A stretch of DNA of 64,000 nucleotides from Rhododendron vialii (taxonomy: Eukaryota; Streptophyta; Magnoliopsida; Ericales; Ericaceae). The position numbers were made by a program, and so were the translations under genes. The notes under the pieces are model-generated. The model did no database searches. It saw only the letters and a program-made list of their open reading frames with translations, and was not told where the DNA came from. Where the stretch lies: positions 513,501 through 577,500 of the forward strand of contig NC_080568.1 in NCBI RefSeq assembly GCF_030253575.1, read 5' to 3'. Every line of letters begins with the position of its first letter. The first letter of the stretch is position 1. Positions 11,055 through 20,769 of this stretch are shown here, one piece after another.

Positions 11055-11342
11055 AAAAGTTTAGCAACTATGCTAGCAAACAATAAGTGGGTCTCACCTC
11101 TATAATTCAAATTACAATTATAAAATATAAATATCCACTACTCCTAATATACACTTGTCGGACCCATTTTTTATCTTAACAAACATTTTAACATACATAT
11201 TTACCAAACTCATTGTGAATGTTTTAACACACTTCTATGTTATCAATGTCTAATATACACTTGTGGGACCCATTTTTATCCTAATATATATTTTAACAAA
11301 TATTTTAACACACAAATATACTAAACCCTACTGCGGATGCTT
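11055..11342. repeat. AT-rich MITE-like stretch
   Basis: Two direct copies of a TAATATACACTTGTSGGACC segment occur near 11143 and 11249, each followed by repeated TTTTAACA motifs. There is no open frame. It is likely a decayed transposon related to the neighbouring fold-back element. Confidence 0.4.
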
Positions 11343-11785
11343 TTAATTCACACACTTGATCCAATTCTTTGAAATGAAGCAAAAGCTCTTGAGGATTGAT
11401 AATGGGGACAAGAAAACATAAGATGCATGTTTGGTAGAGAGCCTTTTTTTTTTTTTTTTTCTATCTTTTTGTTTAATGGAAGTCAATCAGGCAGGTGGGA
11501 TTAGTTGGGGTCACCTTGATATTTTTTGATTTGTGCATTAGTAAAGTAGTGTCTTTTGCGGTTTGTTTATAGTGGCTTTGGTTTGGAGTAAGATTTTGGA
11601 AAATAATTTTCTAAGATTTGGGCAATGATGTTGAAGGGATTAGTGGACCTTACTTCACTTTTAGTCTGAGGAATGTTTATTTTTTTTATAGTTTGTCCTT
11701 TTTTCACAACCACCTATTACTTCTTCCAAAGTTTTACGCTTGTATAAATCCATTGAGCATGCAAACCACGATTATCCAATTCAAA
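11343..11785. repeat. Segmental duplication, copy 1
   Basis: This block is a near-copy of 17562-18269 in the same orientation, from TTAATTCACACACTTGAT to the CCAATTCAAA end. It lacks an insertion of about 260 bp present in copy 2. Both copies carry the same poly-T tract followed by CTATCTTTTTGTTTAA. The two copies flank the xylan methyltransferase gene. No protein is recognised in either. Confidence 0.85.
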
Positions 11786-11939
11786 TAATACAAGCCATCA
11801 AACATCCTATAGGCACATGCACTGGAGCAACTGTTGACTAGGCCATCACGGTTGATGATCGCTTGCTTGACCAATTTGGTCAGCCATGGCCCATTTTGCC
11901 ATGGTTATTGATTGCTAGGGGGCTTCTAGCTGTTCAGAC

Positions 11940-12135
11940 CCCGTTCCGTTTTTTTTAAAAATCTTCTTTTTTAAATAGAAGATAATTTCAAACTTCAATA
12001 TAACGAAAATGAAAAATAATTTTTCAATTTTTTTTACACCTTTTAAAAGATCTTAATGAGATCTATCAAATAAGATTTATATTGATAGAAAAATTATTTG
12101 CGTAAACATATGATTTTTGACCTTAAGTACGGCTT
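11940..12135. mobile_element. Partial MITE of the AGGCCCCGTTCC family
   Basis: The GACCCCGTTCCG start and the internal ATCTTAATGAGATCTATC and AATTATTTGCGTAAACA segments match copies at 19182-19428 and 43636-43878, but the terminal repeat on one side is missing and the order is rearranged. Confidence 0.5.
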
Positions 12136-12473
12136 GCTTCCTCTTTTCTTTTTCTTTTTTAACTTGAATGGAAGTAGTTTTATTAAAACATCGAGATAGG
12201 GCCAACGACGTGATAATCATCAAGAGCTAAGAGTGAAAGTCAAGAGGGAACATTCTCCCACCAACTTTCTCTCCTAACTTCTAAAAGAAAATGCTTCGAC
12301 CCAAAATGAGCGACATTGTTGCACTTTTTCTCGTGTGAAACGTGAGTGTAATGGGGGCTTGGTTCAATATTCGTAATTATATGCTTCATGGTTGGGCAGT
12401 CCAGCTGCTTCTAAAAAATCCACCATCAATATTTCTGTAGAACAATATTGAAATAAGTACTCATTTAAATAAG

Positions 12474-12826
12474 TACTCCCCTGTCCCATTTTGTTGTGTC
12501 TATATTGACTTTTTCAAAATTTAAGGGGACATCATAATTATATTGACTTTTTGTCAATTTTAATATTTTACCCCTTTGACAAAATATTACTATAATTTTG
12601 TAAAAAATAAAAATAATTGAACGCAAATTATGGTATCAGAGCAACATCCACAAATAGAAGTCTTGTCATGTCAATCAAGTTTAAATTTTGAATATGGTGG
12701 AAAGGAAATGAGGGGTAAAATAATAATATGAACACCAAAAATGAAAAGTTTAATTTGAAACAAACACATCATTTTATGACATCTTAAAAAAGAATAAGGG
12801 CATAACAAAGTGTGACGGAGGGAGTA
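12474..12826. mobile_element. Stowaway-like MITE
   Basis: The left end TACTCCCCTGTCCCA and the right end GACGGAGGGAGTA are inverted copies of the CTCCCTCCGTCCC terminus typical of plant Stowaway elements. The core is AT-rich and non-coding. An internal TGGTATCAGAGC (near 12631) matches a tRNA-Met primer-binding sequence but no LTR sits beside it. Confidence 0.65.
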
Positions 12827-13824
12827 TTTATTTTTTGTATTAAAAGTGATGTATTGTGAAAGAATGACATGTCTTGTAAACGAAAAATAAGTACTTAAAA
12901 AAATAAGAACATTGATGAAACGGGACTTTTTGGTTACATCAACAACTAAAAAAAAACAGCTCATAAACCTCCTCATGCATACGCTACAATCTATTTCACA
13001 AGTATGCATGTCATGCATCTTTGGTTCTTAACCGTTGCAATTGATCGTGTTTTGAAATGCACACATAACACTTGTACAACTGAAGTGAAAATGAAGGGAT
13101 CTATGAGGTATCTATCCGTGGGGACTTGGGCACACTGTAGTGCAAAGGGTGTAATGCGTGATCTAAGACATCCGCTTGGAAATCAATAATTGAGACTTCT
13201 TTAGGCTCTCGCAGATCTGTTTATTGTTGAAATGAAAGTTGAACCATTTATTGTTAAAAGTGGACTGCTCAGATCACGCACTACACTACAGGGTCTCGGT
13301 TCTTGTATGTGGCACCACTTATATATCAATGATATTGTTCACGTTCTTATATCACAGCAATTTTTTTTTTATTTTTAAATCAGATATATCACCGCATTTT
13401 TTATTCATCGAAAAACTAACAATTCAAAGCAGTTAAGTTAAAGGGGTACTATTACAACCCTCCTATAGTCCTATGTTGGTAAACCCCTTTCATATCATCG
13501 GAGAAAGAGAAAAAAAGCAAACTTTTTTTAACAAAAAGAGAAAGTAGTAATTGATTAAAAAAATAAAAGTACAAAAAAAATATCTCCGCATGCGGAGGGA
13601 GGGAGAGAGAATGAGCTCTAGCCCAGATGCACTTCGTATTTCTTTGACCCTCCCAACTTAGAAGCATTGGGTTCCCTCCCAACTTGGAAGCATTGGGTTC
13701 AAATCTCGTTATAGACAGAGATAGTGTTGCAAACGGTGATTTATACCCCATGTCTCCTTCTCCTCCCCCTAGATATAAAGTAGTGTAATTTCTCACAATA
13801 TTTGAAGAGAGAGAGAGAGAGAGC
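12827..13824. other. Spacer downstream of the xylan methyltransferase gene
   Basis: AT-rich sequence with no recognisable gene. It holds a perfect-to-near tandem duplication of a 26-bp unit (13648-13673 and 13674-13699, containing AACTTRGAAGCATTGGGTT) and a GA repeat (13807-13823) directly after the stop codon of the minus-strand gene, hence probably in its 3' untranslated region. Confidence 0.5.
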
Positions 13825-16688
13825 CTAGGGGCAAAAGGGTCTGCCAGAGCGAGCCCTATGACTGGGAATGGTGAAGTGCCTGATCCTCCCTTCCTGCTCT
13901 ATCAAGTAGCCTTCACACAAGAAAGCCTTGGAGAACCTATCCTCCACAACCCTGTCCACATCATGAACAAACACGTCGGTCTCGCCCTCCTCTCTGTTCC
14001 TAGCCATGAGTCCAGCAGTGTAGATGGCACTCATCCTCCCAGGAGCCCCATCGTGGTACCCTGTCGGTGCATCGACCATGATCAAGTCCCAATCGATGTC
14101 GTACACCTCGCTCGGAAACCCTTTCAGGGCTAGCTCACACCTTGATTCCCTAGGATCCACCACAGCCTTGCAATCCTCCCTCTTTCCAACCTCCATCAGT
14201 TCATCTGCTTCAGTTACCTGATTAATTTCACAGAGCATTTTAAGTCACATATCCGTCAAACACGTACCATACATAATTCCCAACAAATATGCCTAGAGAT
14301 GTCAAAATTAATTATTTTACGGAACCCGGCTCAGTTCGGGTTTGAACTGCAAGAAGCAATAACATCTCGATCGTTAGTCTTAAATTTTTATGATTCAAGT
14401 TTGTGGTAAGATACTGTAGTCTATATATACATCATTTAAAATCGAAGATATTTGCAAGCTTGTTGATAATTATCTTCTGATTTTCACAGAGCAAGTGAAA
14501 TTATATTTGATATTTTAGTTACAAAATTATAAGCTCCATGTTTGTAATTGAGCATCTGATTGAGATACATTACGACTTTTTAGTAGAAAGATTGAGATAA
14601 ATTACGACTTTTTTGTACTCTACATGCACATGGAAAAAATCTATTATAGTAGTATAATTTTAGTGTGCTATGTAGTTAAAAAAAATTAAGTCCGTAAAGT
14701 CTTCGTAGTGTAAATACACGTTGGCCACCACTACCACTAGGTTAAAATTTTGGCTCCTTGCAGTTTTGACATCTTGATTGATCAGAGATGCTCTTAAATT
14801 ATTGTTCCCGGCCGTATTCTTGTTTGTTTGTTATGATATGAAAAAGTGTACAGAAGGTACTCCTTGCCAACTCAAGAGTTAAAATCACAAATGAGGAGTT
14901 GTTTGAAAACATAACTAAAGAGTTGGTGTGTTCTGTCAGTTTGACATCTTGCTTGAGGCAGAGATGCTCTTTTCCAATGACTTGGCAGTTGCCATCTTAT
15001 CTTAAGATTGGTTTTCAGAGCATGCGCAATAAATTTATCAAACAATTACCTAACCATCATTTCTTTTTTAATTTACGGTGATTTTGGTCGGTTCGATTCG
15101 GGATAAAATTTTTAAAGACTAATTCAATTCAATCCAAATATTTTTAGAACAGATCTCGACTGGAGTTGAGTTCGGTTCGGGATGGGATCAATCTGGTCAG
15201 AGATTTTGACCTGTCCGAAATATAAAATTTTCATTTAAATTAAAATATAAATATATATGTATGTAAAATATATAAAATAGGTAGTCGATCGGTTCTGTCT
15301 GGTAAAAAAATGCGGTCTTACCTAGATTGAAAATCAAACCGATCGGTTGATTTTTTTTAACACTCCTACTTTTTATGACAATTTCACATATTTAGATCAC
15401 TTGTAAAGCAGAGTTGGCCAACCACACCACACTTCATTAATCTCTCTGTAAATGAAAGATGCAGCCCAATTTGGATGAATGGTGACTAACCATTTTTAAA
15501 ATGACGCATGCCCAAATTGTTTTTTAAAATGAATGCAACACCTCCACCTCCACAAAGCAGATTAAGGGTTTGTTTGGAATCTACGTAAAAGAAAAGAAAA
15601 GAAAGAAAACGAAAATTATTTTCCCTTATTTGGGTTGGGGAGGAAATGAGAAAGAAAATAACGAAGTACTAAAAAATCAAGCACATTACATTTTCCTCAA
15701 AGTTTCCTTTCCTTTCCCTTTTCTTTTCTTTATTTTTACCACAAGTTCCAAACAGGTCGTAAGGGTTCGTTTGGAACTTGAGAAAATGAAAAGAGAAAGG
15801 AAAATATGTAAAAAAATTCTCTCTTGATTGGTCAAGAAGAAAGTGAGAAGATAATATAAACCATCTTTGTTTGGAACTTAGGGAAAGTAATAGAAAAGAA
15901 ATGAAAGTTAAAAAAATGTCCCTCCAATTATTTAGATCGGAGAGAAAGAATTCAAGTTTTGCAAATAGTGAAATTTTCCTCCCATTTTTCCCTATTTTTC
16001 TCTCATTTTCTTTTCTCTCACTTCTCCTAAGTTCCAAACAAACCATTTTCCTCACATTCTCCTCCTCAACCATTTCACTTCCTTCTCACAAGTTCCAAAC
16101 AGGCCGCAAATAGTAAGCATTAATTGGAACCAAGCCAATAATATTGTGACAAACCTTGGTATTATAAGCCACATGGTAAGACTCCAAACTGGGCAGCTGC
16201 TTCGTAATCTGATCGATCCACGACTTGTCTTCCTCGAGAAATACGGTGCGGCCGCCGTGGTTGAGCGCAGTCCACATGAGGCTGTCGAGTCCCAGCCCGA
16301 AGACCAAGAAGTTGCACGGAGACTTCCTCTGGAGGACCCTGAGTGAGACCGAGACCTCCTTCTTCGTCTGCTGCGGCGTCACGTTCGAGGTTGCGTAGTG
16401 GACCATGGCTTCTGCCAGGGAAGGTGAGATCTTGTTGCATGTTAGTGGTGGCGTAACGGTAGTGGGGATTTCAATTGGTGGGCAATCTGTGGAAGATTTT
16501 TGTGATTGTTCTTCTTGTGGGGAGTCGTCATTTGTGGATGAGTTGTTTGATGATGAGGTGCTGATGGGTACCGGAGATTGGTAATTTGATCTTAGGATCA
16601 AGAAGAGGAGGAAGAGGAAGGCGAGGCAGATGAGGATGAGCTTGAGGTTGATGTTGGTCGACATGTAGTTCTGGGTTTTGGATCTCAT
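13825..16688 (-). CDS. GXM: Glucuronoxylan 4-O-methyltransferase (DUF579/GXM family)
   Basis: Two exons, 16688-16155 and 14217-13825, joined in phase 0 across a 1937-bp intron, give 308 residues, the usual size for GXM proteins. Residues 16-33 form one hydrophobic segment near the N-terminus (type II anchor, Golgi), followed by a Ser/Thr/Pro-rich stem. The DUF579 domain starts near residue 85 and contains NFLVFGLGLDSLMWTALNHG, GRTVFLEEDKSWI, a DLIMVDAPTG segment with the conserved Asp, PGRMSAIYTAG, VFVHDVDR and FSKAFLCEGY. These favour GXM over the IRX15 branch. The enzyme methylates glucuronic acid side chains of xylan with S-adenosylmethionine during secondary-wall synthesis. A GA repeat (16717-16748) lies in the 5' untranslated region. 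The paralogue (GXM1, 2 or 3) cannot be decided. Confidence 0.92.
14294..14980. repeat. Decayed repeat material in the GXM intron
   Basis: The AGATGTCAAAA motif occurs near 14294, and two similar segments reading TTTGACATCTTG then CAGAGATGCTCTT lie at 14764-14797 and 14940-14974. This suggests a degenerate transposon or an internal duplication; no coding sequence is seen. Confidence 0.35.
15070..15370. mobile_element. Decayed hAT-like repeat in the GXM intron
   Basis: Segments rich in GGTTCGGTTCGGGA (left) and CAAACCGATCGGTTGATTTT (right) face each other, as in the common plant non-autonomous hAT repeats with TCGGTTCGG-type sub-terminal motifs. No transposase is present, and exact ends are not clear. 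Confidence 0.4.
15565..16108. mobile_element. Nested fold-back MITEs in the GXM intron
   Basis: GTTTGTTTGGAAYYT and its inverse AAGTTCCAAACARGYC occur at 15567 and 15742-15757 (unit 1), at 15764 and 16087-16105 (unit 2), and at 15866 and 16046-16061 (an inner pair inside unit 2). The cores are purine- or pyrimidine-rich and rich in AAGAAAA. The outer end lies only about 46 bp from the GXM intron 1 donor at 16154. Confidence 0.7.
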
Positions 16689-16714
16689 CTTGGTTTTCTT
16701 GATCCTTTACACAC

Positions 16715-16748
<34 letters not shown>

Positions 16749-16751
<3 letters not shown>

Positions 16752-17561
16752 TGATGAGATGGGATTTTGGAGCTATATGGGAGCTTGGTACTAGTTGGTA
16801 TATAGTAGTATATTGCTAGTATAGTTCAGGGTGCATTGAAGAAAGAGATAGAGATAAGGCATTTCTTCTTCTTATTAGATTTCGAGATGGGACGTAATTA
16901 ATGGGATTGGTAGAACGATCTTTCGGTGGGTAGTTTTGAAATTTTTTTCCCAAGTACGGATGAAAAAATATTTGTTAGGCTAAAAATCTTTGTTAGGCTA
17001 ACAAAGTTAGGTGGCTATTTTTTTTTTATTCAATTTTTTTTATATTTATTAATTTTTAGTCAATTTTTTAAAAATTATTACTTTATCATGACGAAAGAAA
17101 TCTAAAAAATAAATAATTATTGTCGAAATCTAATTCTTTTAATAAAAACGAAAAAAATACCGAACTCCTATGAAAGGACGTGCTATTTTGAGATTAAAAA
17201 ATAAAATACATTTGGGCATAATTTTTTGAATTTTTTTGCACCATATTAAAAAGCCAAGAGATGCTTTAATTTAGTGTAAAAAAATTTTAAAAAATAATGC
17301 TCAAAAATATTTATTTTTTCAATTTTAATATTGCACAATTTTTCATGGGACGGATAATTTGAGACGGAATGAGTAAATAGTCTGTTCTGTCCTATATACT
17401 GTTAAAAGAGGAAATAATGGTTTGCACTATTCCAAGCAAGCTAGCCACAGCAGATCTAGTATCTAGATAACCTAGCTAATCATGTGACTTGCTGACACAG
17501 AAGCAAAGATTAAGAGAAAGGGTGACTTGAAAGGGATCGTGAGAAAAATACATTTGTTGCC
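16749..17561. other. Upstream region of GXM, AT-rich
   Basis: No gene is seen. The promoter should lie here, but no convincing TATA box at a fixed distance could be chosen. Poly-T and poly-A tracts and a TGGGACGGATAATTTGAGACGG segment (17346-17370) suggest decayed MITEs. Confidence 0.4.
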
Positions 17562-18269
17562 TTAATTCACACACTTGATTGAATTCTTTGAAATGAAGCA
17601 AAAGCTTTTGAGGATTGACGATGGGGACAAGAAAACATAAGATGCATGTTTGGTAGAGAGCTTTTTTCTTCTTCTTTTTTTTTTTTTTCTATCTTTTTGT
17701 TTAACGGAGTCAATCAGGCAGGTGGGATTAGTTGGGGTCACCTTGATATTTTTTGATTTGTGCATTAGTAAATATATATGTTGTGTTTAGATAAGTTTTT
17801 GAGAAATTTTTTATGAAAGTAATGATTGGAGATAGGAGTAATAAGTGAAGAGAGATAAATAAAAAAATAAGAATAATGATTGGCAATAAGACTAATGAAG
17901 CGAGATAAAGAAAAAAATAAGAATAATGATTGGCAATAAGACTAATGAGTGAAAAATAATAATTGAAAGTAAAAGTAATGAGTGTTTTTTGAGTTGAAAT
18001 TTTTTTTCCAAATCTTGATCCAAAGAAGGCAGTCTTTGGAGGTTTGTTTATACTGGCTTTGGTTTGGAGTAAGATTATGGAAAAAATAATGTCTAAGATT
18101 TGGAAAATGATGTTGAAGGGGTTAGTGGACCTTTCTTCATTTTTTAGTTTGAGGAGTGTTTAGTTTTTTATAGTTTGTCCTTTTTTTCACAACCACCTAT
18201 TACTTCTTTCAAAGTTTTATGCGTGTATTAAATCGGTTGAACATGCAGACCCCGATTATTCAATTCAAA
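17562..18269. repeat. Segmental duplication, copy 2
   Basis: Near-copy of 11343-11785 with an additional block of about 260 bp at roughly 17771-18028. The extra block contains two direct copies of an AATAAGAATAATGATTGGCA segment (near 17866 and 17916) and looks like an inserted repeat. The alternative is that copy 1 lost it. Confidence 0.82.
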
Positions 18270-19181
18270 AGAGTGCAAACTAGAGCAGCGACGGATGCAG
18301 AATTGGAAACTTATTAGCGGGAGCACGAATTACGTGTATTTCTATATATATTTTAACAAGAAGTATATTGTACGTATATGTATTGTCACTTACATAGTCT
18401 GACAAAGATACGAAATTGTGTGTATATACGTAATCGTCATTTAATTTTACACACGTGACCAAAAAATGGTTGATTACTTGAAATTTCAGGGAGTTTTTTT
18501 CTCACACATATGGGGATTTAAAAGGGCCAATCCCATAAAGTTTTCTTGAATTAACCTAAAAAACTAGGATTACTAGTGTGGCCATTTAGAGTTGTGCAGG
18601 AGCCCGAGCACCGTGGCACCCCTTCGTGTCCGCGACTGAATTAGAGACAAAAAAAAAAAAAAAACATAATGATTTATGTGTGAAAGACTTCTCCTTTATC
18701 ATGGGTAAAAAAATAAAAGACTCTTCTTTTTAGGAGTACAAGTAATGAATAAGTGTTTAATTTTGGATCCTTTACATTTTGAAAATTTTAAAGCCCCAAT
18801 CCAAACTTGAATGACTCTATACAGCTTCTTTGGATGAAATAATTTCATGAGAAATAAAAGGAAAGGGTTATGATTTCTTGTGAAATTCTTCATTTGGATT
18901 GAACATCTTGGTGAGATATGGAAAGAAAAGAACAAGAAAGATATGTTTTGACCGGCCCTTCTCCCCAATCTCACAAAAAAAAATGATAAGATTTGGTGAG
19001 AAAAGACTCATCTTTCTTATCTCTCTCTTTTTCATCATCCAAACGAGCTGTAAACTTGGAGAAACTAGATAAGAAATGAACTAAAAGATGCCAAATTTCT
19101 CACCACTTCTTTTTCTGTTGAATAAGAGAATTTTCATCTCTCAGTCATTGCCCTGGACAAATTCAAGCACAAAGAAAGTAT
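18270..19181. other. Spacer with MITE-like fold-back
   Basis: No gene is seen. The 18810-19053 part has inverted ends (CAGCTTCTTTGGATGAAATA on the left, CATCATCCAAACGAGCTG on the right) and internal GAGAAA/TTTCTC-type arms. A diverged copy of the same kind lies at about 59585-59812 in the YqgE-like gene. A poly-A run is at 18649-18664. Confidence 0.45.
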
Positions 19182-19428
19182 AAGGCCCCATTCCGGAACT
19201 CAATATAAGTACTTATTTTTTAAGAAGACAATTTTAAACTAAAAAATAATGTGCTTACGTAATTAATTTTCCTACCAATATGGATCTTATTTGATACTGT
19301 AGATCTTATCGAGATCTTTTATACGGTGTAAAAAAAATCAAAAAACTATTTCTCATTTACATTATTTTTTAGTTTAAAAATGTGAAATAAATACTTATTT
19401 TTTAAGAAGGTGTTCTGGAATGGAGCCT
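19182..19428. mobile_element. MITE, AGGCCCCGTTCC family
   Basis: The left end AGGCCCCATTCCGGAAC and the right end GTTCTGGAATGGAGCCT are inverted copies. Sub-terminal TACTTATTTTTTAAGAAG is also inverted, and the centre carries GATCTTATCGAGATC. About 247 bp, no coding capacity. The best match in the window is 43636-43878. Confidence 0.8.
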
Positions 19429-19488
19429 AAGAATCACCATAAAAGAAAGAAAAAAAACCCTAGGATAAGAACGATGGTGCTTAACAAA

Positions 19489-19870
19489 CAGAAAGTCTAC
19501 ACACACATACAATCTGTGCACAGATTTTATTGTGAAGTCCACCACGGATCCCACACAAATCATCCGAGCTGTTCATTAAATGTAAAACATTTTTTCAAAG
19601 GTCCCCGTAAAAAATAATCTCAATCCGATATCTATAAGTGCTCGATTAAATCATATAACTTTTTATTATCCTGAAATCTAAATGAAAAGTTAGATGGTTG
19701 GATGAAGCACCTATAGGTATTGGATTGAGTTTATTTTTTACGGGTGCCCTTGAAAAAATGTTTTACATTTAATAAACGGCTCGGATAATTTGTGTGGGAC
19801 CCGTGATGGGCTCCACAATAAAATCTGTGCACAATCTGTGCACAGATTGCTGTGTGTGTAGCACAGTTCC
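19489..19870. mobile_element. Fold-back MITE, TCTGTGCACAGATT family, copy 1
   Basis: Almost the whole element is one inverted repeat: outer CTACACACACA, then CAATCTGTGCACAGATT, then a CCCACACAAATCATCCGAGC block, ending in a hairpin over AACTTTTTATTATCC. It is flanked by the direct repeat CTTAACAAA (19480-19488 and 19871-19879), a possible 9-bp target duplication that would suggest a Mutator-like origin. Further copies lie at 55140-56190. Confidence 0.8.
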
Positions 19871-20769
19871 TTAACAAAATCTACTCCTGAGCACCATCAT
19901 TATTCACTACGACTCAACAGTAACTGATACCAGGTGGCAGGGGTTATGGCGGCAGGGGTTTGCAGGAAGCAAATAGGGTTGGTAGGTTTGGGCTTAGCCC
20001 ATTTTTGTTGGCCACTTCTCAACGTTTAGATCTCGGTTATCCTTAAGTTATTAATATTTCTTTTCGGTTGCCATTGTTCTTTTAATTTTTATATCCTTAC
20101 AAAGATTAATGAAATTTCTATTGCCAAGAAGAAAAAAAACACTAATACGGAATACCAAATAAATAATATTCCAATGCTCTAAAAAAAAGAATTAATCAGT
20201 GATTAATCGCCGATTAATCTTTGGCAATGTCTATCCAATTAGGTCCGACTAACAATTAATTGCCGATTACTAATTAATATGCACCGATTAATTGCCAATT
20301 GCTCCGTTTAATCGCTCAAAGGTGGCCGACCGCTTGACTAGCGCCTAGTGACTTTTAGAATATTGTAATATTCTCTGCGAAAAAGAACAAAACCAACAAA
20401 AGGTAGCCATAATCCAACCCCTGAATCCTCCCCTCCACCTTTAAGATACAAGTCTGCACTGATCATTTGAAACTCATCAATATTTATATTTGATTTCCTA
20501 AAGGCTAAAAAACAATTGAGTCATTCAGATCAGCGGTATTCCCTTCTTTTTTTCTTTTTCTTTTTTTACAAATATATTTCTATTGTCCCGAACCTCGTCA
20601 TAACCACGAGGAGAAGGCAAGCCCAACACTCAATCTCGGATCAAAACCGACGATGTTACCATGGCAATTGTGCTGCAATTCACCTGATTTCCAGTAGACA
20701 AGAATAATGATAGCCTTTTTGTCTCCCTCAACTGCAGTAACCTTCGAGAGTTCAAGGTGTATGCTGCAA
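19871..20769. other. Spacer downstream of the two-domain thioredoxin-like gene
   Basis: No gene is recognised. The region 20195-20330 has several TTAATCGCCGATTAAT- and AATTGCCGATTA-type inverted repeats, probably a decayed MITE. The rest should include the 3' untranslated region of the minus-strand gene ending at 20770. Confidence 0.4.

Noticed and set aside
12630-12645. TGGTATCAGAGC as a copia primer-binding site
   Set aside because: No LTR end adjoins it; it sits inside a Stowaway-like MITE.
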